From assembly GCF_010645065.1 (NCBI RefSeq), contig NZ_JAADZW010000001.1:434001-498000 (forward strand): 64,000 bases of DNA, read 5' to 3'. The DNA is from Flavobacterium fluviatile. Lineage in GTDB: Bacteria > Bacteroidota > Bacteroidia > Flavobacteriales > Flavobacteriaceae. The notes under the pieces are model-generated. The model saw only the letters and a list, made by a program, of their open reading frames with translations, ran no database searches and had not been told where the DNA came from. Below, piece after piece: positions 53,010 to 62,621 of the stretch (position 1 is the first letter of the stretch; every line of letters starts with the position of its first letter). Both the position numbers and the translations under genes were made by a program.

Positions 53010-54662
53010 TTATTTAGGAAGCCATCTGGTATCTCCTACCTTGTTGGTAACAATAGGAGAATTGGCATCTTTAATTGTTAAATCTCCTGCGGTTGGATTA
53101 ACAAATAAGTTTTGTGCGCTGATTCCTAATTCAGTTCCTTTAATGGCTGCAGCTCCCAACAGATAATCTGTAGTGGTGTAGTTATTACTGAATTCGGTGG
53201 TAGAATTAGCACCAATACCCTGAATAACTTTTCCAGAGGAAGAGGCTAACAATACATTTTTAAAGATTAAAGTAGAACCAACGGCAGAAGGCATATTAAT
53301 CAATCCACGGTTATAGGCATAATCATAAATCGTTAAATTCTGAAATTCAAGACGAATCGGATATGCCGATGATCCGTAATCAAACAAATTTTTAAAATTT
53401 CGGGTTCTGTCAGTTGTCTGATAGTAATCCCTCATATAAGTAATATTTGAGAAAAAAGCTTCTTTAACATTGTCTGCACCGGCAGAACCAAAAACAAATG
53501 TACCATAAGTTCCTGTATGCCCCCCTACCTGGTCAAAAGTGCAATATTGCATATCAATTTTTCCTATTTCTTTATATTTTCCACTTCCCTGATGTCTCCA
53601 GAAACCGCGTTTAAAATTATTAAATTCACAGTTATAGAAAGTAACATCTCCAAGTGTCCATGAAGTTCCGCTGTTAAAGAAATAACTGGCATCAATGGTC
53701 TGATAAAAACGAATGTTTTCAAATGCTAATGATGTTAAAAATGATCCTTCGGTAATATTCCAGTTTCCGTTCATCTCAATTTGAGGTTTCGCTCCCCCTG
53801 TACCCCCTGTAAGTTTAAAACCTTTTGTAATAGTAAATGGTGTAATCTTGAATAACGAACCTGCTTCAAGGAAATATTCTGTTCCTTCCGGAATTGTTGC
53901 ATCCGTATTGTTGTTTTTCAGCAATGCATCTAAATCATCCCCTTTCATAACCAAAATCTGTCCTGGTGATGGACCTGCCGAACGGAAGGTAACCTGATTG
54001 TATGGTCTGTCATAAACACGTGGTTTATTATTGTCATAAACATTTACAGTGTAGGCAGTACTTTTTTCCAGACCTTCAACTTTGGCCTGCCCAAGACTTA
54101 TTTCTGACTGAGTCAGTTTACGTCCTATAGCCGGGATTTCCTTAGACTGAGCCGGTGCAACAGCAATACTATCTACCGGATTAGCAGCATCTACTGTCCA
54201 GCTGACAGTAACTTCAGTTTCAGTAATATTTACCTTTTGAACAGGTTTTAGTATCTGAGCATACTCCGGACGTTCTTCGGTCAAAGCATTTGTATATGCC
54301 CATTGCGAATTGAATTTAGGATCAGCGCTATTCGCACGAATCCTGATATAAAACTGCGTTTTGTAAGGAATATCATCCATCAAAATTTGAGTATCTGTAA
54401 TCGTGTACGTTTTGAAAAGACTGTTGTAGTAATTATCCAGATGCAATTCAACCGTATAAGAAACAGCGTCATTCACTTTGTACCATACTACTGCAATTGA
54501 ATTACTTTTTACAACAGGGGCAGACAGCACAAACTTAGGCTGAAACAAGTCTCCGACTTTTGCATAAGCAAACTCGTCCTGCTGGCAGGAGTTTAACATT
54601 CCTCCAAGCAAAATCATGCTGAGGAATGATAAAATATAAATAGCTCTTTTTGAATTTTTCAT
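53010..54662 (-). CDS. DUF5123/DUF4957-like surface lipoprotein (glycan-binding, third gene of the SusCD operon)
   Basis: A 550-residue lipoprotein: type II signal peptide with lipobox (LLGGMLNSCQQDE), fibronectin-type domains (about 40-230) and a C-terminal right-handed beta-helix (about 245-545), as in DUF4957 and DUF5123 proteins. It lies directly downstream of SusD, where SusE/SusF-like glycan-binding lipoproteins are usual. The residues Gln-Gln-Asp-Glu after the Cys may serve as a surface export signal. It probably binds pectin oligomers at the surface; no catalytic residues are obvious, although a lyase-like activity cannot be excluded. It ends just before the terminator. Confidence 0.8.
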   Translation of the reverse strand: MKNSKRAIYILSFLSMILLGGMLNSCQQDEFAYAKVGDLFQPKFVLSAPVVKSNSIAVVWYKVNDAVSYTVELHLDNYYNSLFKTYTITDTQILMDDIPYKTQFYIRIRANSADPKFNSQWAYTNALTEERPEYAQILKPVQKVNITETEVTVSWTVDAANPVDSIAVAPAQSKEIPAIGRKLTQSEISLGQAKVEGLEKSTAYTVNVYDNNKPRVYDRPYNQVTFRSAGPSPGQILVMKGDDLDALLKNNNTDATIPEGTEYFLEAGSLFKITPFTITKGFKLTGGTGGAKPQIEMNGNWNITEGSFLTSLAFENIRFYQTIDASYFFNSGTSWTLGDVTFYNCEFNNFKRGFWRHQGSGKYKEIGKIDMQYCTFDQVGGHTGTYGTFVFGSAGADNVKEAFFSNITYMRDYYQTTDRTRNFKNLFDYGSSAYPIRLEFQNLTIYDYAYNRGLINMPSAVGSTLIFKNVLLASSSGKVIQGIGANSTTEFSNNYTTTDYLLGAAAIKGTELGISAQNLFVNPTAGDLTIKDANSPIVTNKVGDTRWLPK

Positions 54663-54674
54663 ATGTAATTCAAT

Positions 54675-56570
54675 TTAATAGTTAAAACCATAATAATTCT
54701 GAATAGCCCCGCGATGATCCGAAATTACTTTTGAAGGATAAGGACATAAATAACGTAATGGGTCATTAGGAGATTTACTTGAAGCATTATTAAAATTGAT
54801 AAAACCTCTAAAACTCCACTTTACATCGTTGTTTGGCTCATAAGACTGGGTATCACTATTTAAGGCATACCATTTTGTTGCAAAAACCGTCTCTGTATAA
54901 CCTGCAGGTTTTGCCTGTAGAATCGGGTCAATTCCTTTAATATCTAAAATTGTTTTACTTGGGTTATTAGCATCCGGATTCGGAATCTCTTTCCAATATA
55001 CACTTCCCGGAACTTCATCTACACCCGGTACATAAGCTCCATTAGCTACTTTACCCCAGTTCACGAATTTGTTGTATTGATTGTAAATTACCTCGCTGTA
55101 TTTATTCCAGCGGGCTAAGTCAAACTTACGCTTGCTTTCTCCTCCAAATTCCCAGGCACGTTCATCCATAATAGCTTTAAAAAACAGATCCGGATTTGAT
55201 TTTGAAGCCACATAACCATCTACTTTTGTGGGCCAGTCTGCTGCATCAAACGCTCTTCGACGTACTCGTTTTAAAGCTTCCTGAGCATCCTGACGAGGAC
55301 CAAATCGTTCGTTTACTGCTTCTGCATACATCAATAATACATCTGCAAATCGCATCCAGGAGTAGTTGACACCAGTTCCTTTCTGACTTGTACTACCTTG
55401 AGGATCTCCGTAAAGTTTTGACCACTTTCCAACAGCCAGCTTAGCTAAATCCAGACGAATTACCTGTTTTAAATTGGCATCGTACGAATAAGGTGCGCAG
55501 GTAACATCACGTCTCAAGTCCTGGCTGTCAAATGAAAACAAATAGGTCCCTGCTAAATTAACGTTTCCTGAAGCGCTTCCATAAGGATGACTTCCTTCTA
55601 TAATTGGAATACCGACAATATAGCCATATTCCCCTGAAACACCTTTTAATAATGGTAATGAAAACATTACATCATCATTAACCGGAGTTCCCAGCTTATT
55701 CTGAGTAATCCAAAAATCACGGTAGCTTAATTTCAGGTCATGCTGTCCTTCATTAATTACTTTACCTAAATACTGGATAGCAATATCATAATACAATTCA
55801 TGATTTTCTCCACGAACCATGTGTCCAATACTGGCCGGATCGCTATCAGGGCGTAAAGTCCATCCTCCACGTGTAAGGGCAAGTAAACCAATCAATCCCT
55901 GGTTAAAGCTTCTTGTGGCACGCTCTGTACCATACTCTACTGCACTTGCATATTGCATTAATGGCTCTACCGATTTAAGGTCATCTATTAAAAACTCAAG
56001 GATTTTATTTCTGTCCGTAACTCCTACCCTAAAATCCTCATCACCGGTTGATGATGTAGTACGAAACACAACATCTCCCCAAATGCGGATCATATCTAAA
56101 TATACCATTGCACGGATTGTTTTAGCCTCTCCGTACATCTGCGTAATATTCGAAGCCTCTGTTTTGCTGGCGTTTTTGTAAAGATCAGAACCTTCAATTC
56201 CCTGAATAACATCATTGGCGTTATTGATAATTTTGTACATGGCATTCCAGGTAGAATTCAGGGTTGTCCAATACGGTTTCGGTTCAAAACAAGCAATGTC
56301 TGAGCCGTTAACATTCACCGCAGTAGTATTCACTGCCGCCATCTCTACATCTGTATTCGGATTGAAAACAAAGGCGAGACGATTAGAATACGCATCGTCT
56401 GTAAGCATAAGTGTGTATACTCCCGCAAGTGCAGATTGTATTTCAGCTTCAGAACTAAAAACCTCATCCCCGGTAAAACCGGTTGCCGGCTGTACGTCTA
56501 AATAATCATCACAGGCTGTAAAACACAGAGCGAAACTACATAGCATACTTAATAATATCTTTTTATTCAT
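54675..56570 (-). CDS. SusD/RagB family outer-membrane glycan-binding lipoprotein
   Basis: A 631-residue lipoprotein with lipobox (LCFTACDDYLDVQP) and the SusD pattern of TPR-like helices, with C-terminal motif FADVLLMYAEAVNERFG, followed by the conserved RRRAFDAADWP and ERAWEFGGESKRKFDLARWNK blocks. SusD binds the oligosaccharide and caps the SusC barrel. It starts 20 bp after SusC. The specificity for pectin oligomers comes from the context of lyases, GH28 and GH105 in the same locus. Confidence 0.93.
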   Translation of the reverse strand: MNKKILLSMLCSFALCFTACDDYLDVQPATGFTGDEVFSSEAEIQSALAGVYTLMLTDDAYSNRLAFVFNPNTDVEMAAVNTTAVNVNGSDIACFEPKPYWTTLNSTWNAMYKIINNANDVIQGIEGSDLYKNASKTEASNITQMYGEAKTIRAMVYLDMIRIWGDVVFRTTSSTGDEDFRVGVTDRNKILEFLIDDLKSVEPLMQYASAVEYGTERATRSFNQGLIGLLALTRGGWTLRPDSDPASIGHMVRGENHELYYDIAIQYLGKVINEGQHDLKLSYRDFWITQNKLGTPVNDDVMFSLPLLKGVSGEYGYIVGIPIIEGSHPYGSASGNVNLAGTYLFSFDSQDLRRDVTCAPYSYDANLKQVIRLDLAKLAVGKWSKLYGDPQGSTSQKGTGVNYSWMRFADVLLMYAEAVNERFGPRQDAQEALKRVRRRAFDAADWPTKVDGYVASKSNPDLFFKAIMDERAWEFGGESKRKFDLARWNKYSEVIYNQYNKFVNWGKVANGAYVPGVDEVPGSVYWKEIPNPDANNPSKTILDIKGIDPILQAKPAGYTETVFATKWYALNSDTQSYEPNNDVKWSFRGFINFNNASSKSPNDPLRYLCPYPSKVISDHRGAIQNYYGFNY

Positions 56571-56590
56571 GATTTTAAAATTTGAATTAA

Positions 56591-59500
56591 TTAAAATGAT
56601 AACTGAGCCCCAAAAGTGTAGTTTCTTGTTCTTGGATACGCATCGTGATCAATATTAGGTGTCAATCCTGTTGCCAGATTAACTTCCGGATCATAGCCTG
56701 AGTAATTGGTCCAGACATACAAATTAGTGCCGGTTACATACAAACGGACTTTGTTAAATATTAATTTTTTGGATACATCTATCGGAATTGTATATCCTAT
56801 AGAAAGTGTATTTAGTCGTAAAAAAGAACCATCCTCAACCGCATAAGAAGAAGCAATAGGACGACCAATTGAAGTTGGGTTCCACATTGTCGCATTTTTA
56901 TTGAAATCAGCCAAAAGTTCCGGTGAATAACGTAGATCGTTCCCCATATCATCAAAGTTTCTCCAACGGTTTTCCATCCCTACTTCCGAACCTAAGTTGT
57001 TTTGGTTGTTTTGGTACCATGAAGTCATCATTACTTTGTTAGCATTGAAAACATCAAACCCGGACACAAAGTTGAAGAAAGTATTAAAATCAAAGTTTTT
57101 CCATACTGCATTCACTCCAAAACCTCCTGAATATTTCGGATTAGTATCACCAATAACTTGTCTGTCGTTTGCACCAATTACATACGTATTTGAATCTGAT
57201 GGGTCAACAGGTGTCAGCTTTTTAAATTTAGCATTTCCCGGACGCGGATCACCTGACAGGTTTTTGGAGTTGGCCACACCTTCTTTCAGTTTCCACGTTT
57301 TAGTTAATGGATCAAATGAATCGAAGTCATCCATCGTGTAAAAACCATCATTAACAAAACCATAAATCAAACCTTTTGCACCGCCTACATAAGCACGGTA
57401 ATCATCATCATTTAATAATTGTGTTCCTGCCCATGCTGAACTAAGAATCCATTCATTTTCTCCGGTTGAAAGTGCATCAATTTTATTTTTATTATATCCA
57501 ATATTGAAATTTACATCCAGATGGAAATCTTTTTTCTGAATTAGATTTGCATTAATAGCAAATTCAACTCCTTTGTTGGATGTCTGCCCCACATTGGTCA
57601 TGATTTTGCTAAAACCAGATGCTCCCGGAATATCAGAAGGTACTAACAAATCTTTTACCGTGTTTTGGTAAAATTCGATATTACCAGTTAGGCGTTCTTT
57701 AAAAAATCCAAAATCAACACCAATATTGGCTGTGTAAGTTGTCTCCCATTTTACATTTGGATTGTTTAAATACGTTACACTCTTCCCACTAGGATTATAA
57801 AAATTATAGTAGTAATGTGGTTTCTCTCCCCAGCCTACTGACCTGTCCTGGGAAACACCATAATATTTGGCATACAAGTCGCCATCAATTCGGTCATTAC
57901 CAGAAACTCCGTAGCTTAAACGCAATTTTAAGTTTGAAACAGTTGTACTCTCCTTTAAGAATTTTTCATTTGATATTCTCCAGGCAAAAGCTGCTGCCGG
58001 AAATATTCCCCAGCGATTATCCGGACCAAACTTGGTCGAACCGTCTGCACGAATGGTAAATGTTGCAAGATACCTGTCATCATAACCATAATTTACACGA
58101 CCGAAGAATGATGAAATTTTATTAGGTGAACCTTCTTTTGATGAGTTTGCATAAGCAGTTCCCAGTGCAAGATTATCTATTGCTTTTTCTGCAGTTATAG
58201 TTTCAGGAAAATAACGCGTGGTATATGTTTTACTAAAGCTTCTCTGATCCTTCATTTCCTGTCCTATCATAGTTTGAAAATCGTGAACTGAATTGATTTT
58301 AAAACTATAATTCAATACATTATTTAATTGAGTACGCGGGCTTTGAGTCATTTGCCAGCCCACTACCGGCAGTCCTCCATTAGCATTTGCCGTACTGGTT
58401 TTTAAGCCCCAAAAACGGCCGTCTTCTTCATATTGGTATTCAAAACCAAAGGAACTGCGAAAAGTTAATCCTTTCATTAAATTCCAGGTCAATGCTCCTA
58501 CTGTATTGAATGTACGTGCGGTACGCTCACGATAATTTCTTTCCGCTTCCTGCTTTGGATTCATACGCGTAACAGGTTCATAATCTTCGGGATCAAAATA
58601 AGTATCATCTTCCGGTAATGTCATATAATCTTGCAAACCAAGTGTTGGTGCCTGACGTATTGCATTAAGCAGACTAACTCCTTCTGTACCAGACCCATCA
58701 ATTGTCTTATTTATAAAACGGGACTGAAATTCAAAAGTAAATTTATCAGACAGTTTTGTATTAAGCGTCAGGTTCATATTGGTCTGCTTTAAACCTGTTC
58801 CTACCAATACCCCTGGCTGATCCTGATTGGTTACAGAAAACTTAAATTTGGTTTTTTCATTACCGCCATTTATATTAAAATCAAGGTATTTAGTAATTGG
58901 GTTAGTCCCAAAAATTTCATCCTGCCAGTCTGTACCAGCATCCCCTTTATAAATATACATTTCATTAGCCTGTCCGTAACGATTGTAAAAAGCTGTTGGA
59001 TTTGAGGTTCTTCCTCTTTCATATTCATATTGCATCATAACAAATTCATACGGATCCATTACATCCAGACGGTTTGCTAAGGTTTTTACCTGCATATAGC
59101 TGTTTATATTTACTGAAACCCTTCCTACTTTTGGGTTTTTTGTAGTCACCAAAATAACCCCGTTAGCACCACGGGCACCATAAATAGCAGTAGATGCGGC
59201 ATCTTTTAATACCTCTACCGATTCTACGTCTGTTGGCGGAATATCATTTAAACTGGCAACCTCAAAACCATCAACCAAAATTAGAGGTGCATTGTCCTGC
59301 GTAATAGAACCTCCTCCACGAACACGTATCATTATTTCAGAACCCGGAGAACCGTCAGCCGAAGTAATCTGAACTCCAGGTAATCTACCCACCAATGCTT
59401 CCGCTACAGAACTGGTTGGAACCTTTTCTAATACTGTTCCTTTTATACTCGAAACAGATCCGGTCAGGTTGGCACGTTTTTGTGTACCGTAACCAATTAC

Positions 59501-59824
59501 GACTACTTCATTCAGTTCACTGGTCGATTCTCTCATCTCGATGTTAATTCCGGAAGTACGTCCATTTAAAGGCACACTAATATCTTCCATACCAATAAAC
59601 TTAACCACTAAAACTGCCGTTTTAGGGTTTGTCACTTTGATTGAAAATTTTCCGTCAAAATCACTGGTGGTATTTGATTTTTCATTCTTTACACTAATTG
59701 TTGCACCGGGAATAGAGCCCATTTTATCTCTCACGACTCCCGTCACAGTTTCCTGAGCATAACCGCCAACCGCAAAGAACAAGACGATTAACGTGCTCAT
59801 GATATGTTTTTTTATCATCATCAC
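56591..59824 (-). CDS. SusC/RagA family TonB-linked outer-membrane receptor
   Basis: A 1077-residue TonB-dependent transporter: signal peptide (about 1-24), N-terminal carboxypeptidase-regulatory-like (CNA-B/DUF4480-type) extension (VTGVVRDKMGSIPGATISVK), plug domain with the SusC hallmarks VVIGYGTQKRANLTGSVSSI and LKDAASTAIYGARGANGVIL, then the 22-strand barrel. It imports oligosaccharides with SusD using TonB-derived force. It is the second gene of the operon (52 bp after the lipoprotein gene) and pairs with SusD. Confidence 0.95.
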   Translation of the reverse strand: MMMIKKHIMSTLIVLFFAVGGYAQETVTGVVRDKMGSIPGATISVKNEKSNTTSDFDGKFSIKVTNPKTAVLVVKFIGMEDISVPLNGRTSGINIEMRESTSELNEVVVIGYGTQKRANLTGSVSSIKGTVLEKVPTSSVAEALVGRLPGVQITSADGSPGSEIMIRVRGGGSITQDNAPLILVDGFEVASLNDIPPTDVESVEVLKDAASTAIYGARGANGVILVTTKNPKVGRVSVNINSYMQVKTLANRLDVMDPYEFVMMQYEYERGRTSNPTAFYNRYGQANEMYIYKGDAGTDWQDEIFGTNPITKYLDFNINGGNEKTKFKFSVTNQDQPGVLVGTGLKQTNMNLTLNTKLSDKFTFEFQSRFINKTIDGSGTEGVSLLNAIRQAPTLGLQDYMTLPEDDTYFDPEDYEPVTRMNPKQEAERNYRERTARTFNTVGALTWNLMKGLTFRSSFGFEYQYEEDGRFWGLKTSTANANGGLPVVGWQMTQSPRTQLNNVLNYSFKINSVHDFQTMIGQEMKDQRSFSKTYTTRYFPETITAEKAIDNLALGTAYANSSKEGSPNKISSFFGRVNYGYDDRYLATFTIRADGSTKFGPDNRWGIFPAAAFAWRISNEKFLKESTTVSNLKLRLSYGVSGNDRIDGDLYAKYYGVSQDRSVGWGEKPHYYYNFYNPSGKSVTYLNNPNVKWETTYTANIGVDFGFFKERLTGNIEFYQNTVKDLLVPSDIPGASGFSKIMTNVGQTSNKGVEFAINANLIQKKDFHLDVNFNIGYNKNKIDALSTGENEWILSSAWAGTQLLNDDDYRAYVGGAKGLIYGFVNDGFYTMDDFDSFDPLTKTWKLKEGVANSKNLSGDPRPGNAKFKKLTPVDPSDSNTYVIGANDRQVIGDTNPKYSGGFGVNAVWKNFDFNTFFNFVSGFDVFNANKVMMTSWYQNNQNNLGSEVGMENRWRNFDDMGNDLRYSPELLADFNKNATMWNPTSIGRPIASSYAVEDGSFLRLNTLSIGYTIPIDVSKKLIFNKVRLYVTGTNLYVWTNYSGYDPEVNLATGLTPNIDHDAYPRTRNYTFGAQLSF

Positions 59825-59876
59825 TATATTTTATTTTGATTTAGATTTGTTTTCAAATCTGTACAATTGGATTTAT

Positions 59877-60692
59877 TTATTTGGTCTGTACAACTCCATT
59901 AATGGTTACCACATAATCTTTGATGATTGGCGTATCCGGATCATTAAGATTAAAATCGATATTAGTAACACCATTTCCTAAGATTGGAAAAGAGCCTTCA
60001 ATTTCTTTTGTTTTTACCACAACCAGATCATCAGTCATAAACTCTATACGAATCTTAACATTGTTTGCTACTTCATCTGTCTGAAATACAATAAAATCGT
60101 CTAAGTAGTTAATTCCTCCTGTGGTTGTTTTCTTAGATCTGGAAACCGACATGTCTCCCTGCACATAGGACTCATCAGCGACTTTGTATCCGTTACGCTT
60201 TACAAAAACGGTTGTTTTTATAACCGTATAACTCGGATCGGCTACAATATCTTTTGACTTCAGACGCAATATACCCGATCTTGCAACAATGTTCAGGGTG
60301 AGTTTGTTATCAAAAGGTGATGCGTAAGGCACAACAGCGGATAACTTTACAGCTTGATCAGCATTTATTGATTGCGGGACAACAAAATCATTCAGGTTAA
60401 CTGGTAAAGGAACCATTTCTGCCGGAATATCTGTTGCAATAAATTTGTAACTTCCTTTCTCGAGTGCAAAACGATAAAGTGAACTGTAGTTTCCGAAATA
60501 ATCCCCGTTATCTTTATAAATAAAAATTGGTCTGGTTGAAATACCTACATTAATATTCCAAGGGTTGCCATTCAGCTGAAGTTCATAATCTCTCACAACA
60601 GAGGGTTCATATTTCATTTCGTCACTGGAGCAGGATGTCATTATTAAAAGAAGTGCGCCTACTCCGAGTATTAGTTTTTTTATGTTTTTCAT
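59877..60692 (-). CDS. Lipoprotein of unknown function at the head of the SusCD operon
   Basis: A 271-residue lipoprotein with type II signal peptide and lipobox (LLLIMTSCSSDEMKYEP). The body appears beta-rich; it could resemble fimbrillin-associated or DUF4493-like folds, but I do not recognise a specific family. The CSSDE start fits a surface-exported lipoprotein. Placed before SusC, a position more often held by regulators or glycan-binding proteins, it is probably a surface glycan-binding protein or assembly factor. A -7 box on the minus strand lies at 60856-60863 (TAGTTTTG), giving a leader of about 155 nt. Confidence 0.7.
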   Translation of the reverse strand: MKNIKKLILGVGALLLIMTSCSSDEMKYEPSVVRDYELQLNGNPWNINVGISTRPIFIYKDNGDYFGNYSSLYRFALEKGSYKFIATDIPAEMVPLPVNLNDFVVPQSINADQAVKLSAVVPYASPFDNKLTLNIVARSGILRLKSKDIVADPSYTVIKTTVFVKRNGYKVADESYVQGDMSVSRSKKTTTGGINYLDDFIVFQTDEVANNVKIRIEFMTDDLVVVKTKEIEGSFPILGNGVTNIDFNLNDPDTPIIKDYVVTINGVVQTK

Positions 60693-61069
60693 ATCATATT
60701 ATTTAAAATTGGAAATTGGTTACTGCCCGGTAAATACCTGCCTACAGGAGACTATAGGTTTGCAAGTGAATAATAGAATGAAAGTGCTGGTTTGTTTCAT
60801 AAGCCTGGTTATTATTAGTTAGTTAAGAATTAGTTAAAAACTATTGGTTATGAGGCAAAACTAGAGATAGTGAATTTTAAATAGGTGTAAATATTGCTTT
60901 TCGAGTAGGGTGAAATTGCTAATTCAACAATGTATTGGTGATGAATTTCTAATTATTTAGGATATTTTTTACATTGTATTAAAAAATAAGTGCAAATAAA
61001 AATGAAGTTGGAGTTTATTAACTCAAAATTAAGGAGACAGTGAATAAGAATAGAAAATATTGAATTGCC
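60693..61069. other. Upstream region of the SusCD operon
   Basis: This non-coding stretch holds the candidate -7 box (60856-60863, minus strand) and a long leader. A binding site for the hybrid regulator is expected here, but no clear direct repeat could be picked out by eye. From 61070 on the repeat array begins. Confidence 0.35.
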
Positions 61070-61545
61070 GGTTTATCGGAGTCGAAGTCGTATTCAATTT
61101 GGACAATCATTATTAAAAAACTTTAATAGTAAACCAGCCTTCGACTACGGGCAGGATGACAGTTGTATTAGTTATAAAATCTGTGTTCATGTCAGACTGT
61201 GCAGAGTCAAAAAAAACTTTAGTAGTAAACAGCCTTCGACTACGCTCAGGATGACACTCCGGACCCATTAAAAAGTTTATCTCCCTGTCTGACTGAACGG
61301 AGTAGAAGCCCTTCTAATATAAGTTTGCATAATGAAAAAACAGAATTGAACAAACCTTCGACTCTGCTCAGGATGACAGTTGTATTAGTTATAAAATATG
61401 TGTTCATGTCAGGCTGAACAGAGTCGAAAAAACTTTAGTAATAAACCAGCCTTCGACTACGCTCAGGATGACAGTTGTATTAATTTCAAAATCTGTGTTC
61501 ATGTCAGGCTGAGCGGAGTCGAAGCCCCATTCCAATTGGTACACA
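61070..61545. repeat. Array of inverted repeats, left block
   Basis: Two arm types alternate: A, CCTTCGACTACGCTCAGGAT followed by GACA, at 61138, 61233, 61355 and 61450, and B, TGTCAGGCTGAGCGGAGTCG followed by AAG, near 61190 (degenerate), 61286, 61407 and 61502. A and B are near-reverse complements. The A-to-A spacing is 95, 122 and 95 bp, with conserved AT-rich spacers (GTTGTATTAGTTATAAAATC and ACTTTAGTAATAAACCAG). A further degenerate B is at 61075-61087. No cas genes or unique spacers are present, so it is not a CRISPR. Confidence 0.85.
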
Positions 61546-61652
61546 CTTAAATTAATAATAATGAAAAAAGCTAACTCATTCCAATTGCTTTTTAAAGGTA
61601 TTTTTCTTACTTTTAAGGAATAAATATTTTTTCAATCTAATTAATTATTGAA

Positions 61653-61970
61653 ATGAAACATTACTTCGTATATATTTTAAAATGCTCTGATAACAGTTTT
61701 TATACAGGAATGACAAATAACATTGAAAGAAGGTTAAAGGAACATATCTCAGGACTCAATAAAGAATGCTATACTTTTGATAAGAGACCATTAGAATTAG
61801 TCTTTTATACTGAATTCAATGAAGTAAATCAGGCTATCTCGTTTGAAAAACAAGTAAAAGGATGGAGTAGAAAAAAGAAGGAAGCCATAATCAATGATAA
61901 ATGGGAAGACCTGAAAAAACTTTCAGCATGTTTAAATGAAACGGCTCATAGAAACTATAGGGGTAAATAG
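61653..61970 (+). CDS. GIY-YIG endonuclease (UPF0213-type) inside the repeat array
   Basis: A 105-residue single-domain GIY-YIG nuclease: YFVYILKCSDNSFYTGMTNN contains the family Y-Y-G pattern, followed by the Arg in IERRLKEH, and the catalytic Glu region FEKQVKGWSRKKKEAII. It is the only gene between the two blocks of inverted repeats, with arms as close as 110 bp upstream and about 15 bp downstream. Small GIY-YIG proteins of this type are common in Flavobacterium, and I recall them near such repeats, but no role is established. The position suggests that it acts on the repeats. Confidence 0.85.
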   Translation: MKHYFVYILKCSDNSFYTGMTNNIERRLKEHISGLNKECYTFDKRPLELVFYTEFNEVNQAISFEKQVKGWSRKKKEAIINDKWEDLKKLSACLNETAHRNYRGK

Positions 61971-62590
61971 CCTTTGAATAAGTCTGTCCTGAGCGAAGAC
62001 GAATTGACTCAGGATGACACTGGAATCAATTATAAAATTCAATGTCAGGCTAAGCGTAGTCGAAGCCCTATTCTAATATGTTAGCACAAACAAAAATAGA
62101 ACTAAACCAGCCTTCGATTACGCTCACGATGACAGTTGTATTAATTTTAAAATCTGTGTTCATGTCAGGCTGAGCGGAGTCGAAAAAACTTTAGTAATAA
62201 ACCAGCCTTCGACTACGCTCAGGATGACAGTAGTATTAGTTATAAAATCTGTGTTCATGTCAGGCTGAGCGGAGTCGAAAAAACTTTAATAATAAACCAG
62301 CCTTCGACTACGGGCAGGATGACACTCCGGATCCATTAAAAAGTTTATCTCCCTGTCTGACTGAACGGAGTAGAAGCCCTTCTAATATAAGTTTGCATAA
62401 TGAAAAAACAGAATTGAACTAACCTTCGACTCCGCTCAGGATGACACTCGAATCAATTATAAAAGTCCATCTCTCTGTCAGGCTGAACCTAACAGAAAAT
62501 TTACGTTATAAAGCCTTCGACTCCGCTCAGGATGACATCTGGGTATCACAAAATGATCTCTATGTCAGGCTGAGCGGAGTCGAAGCCTCT
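61970..62590. repeat. Array of inverted repeats, right block
   Basis: A-type arms lie at 62111, 62206, 62301, 62423 and 62514 (spacing 95, 95, 122 and 91 bp); B-type arms at 62043, 62163, 62258, 62354, 62476 (degenerate) and 62562. The stretch 62183-62448 is a near-copy (over 90 percent by eye) of 61115-61380, offset by 1068 bp, including the unusual 122-bp unit. The GIY-YIG gene lies between these direct repeats. Confidence 0.85.
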
Positions 62591-62621
62591 TTTTACAATA
62601 TCTGTCTTAAATATTTGAATT

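Noticed and set aside
61065..61271. 68-residue ORF inside the left repeat block
   Set aside because: It is built from the repeat arms in a single frame and has no start signal.
61070..62590. CRISPR array
   Set aside because: The spacers are themselves repeated and the arms form inverted pairs with 95/122-bp periods. No cas genes are present.
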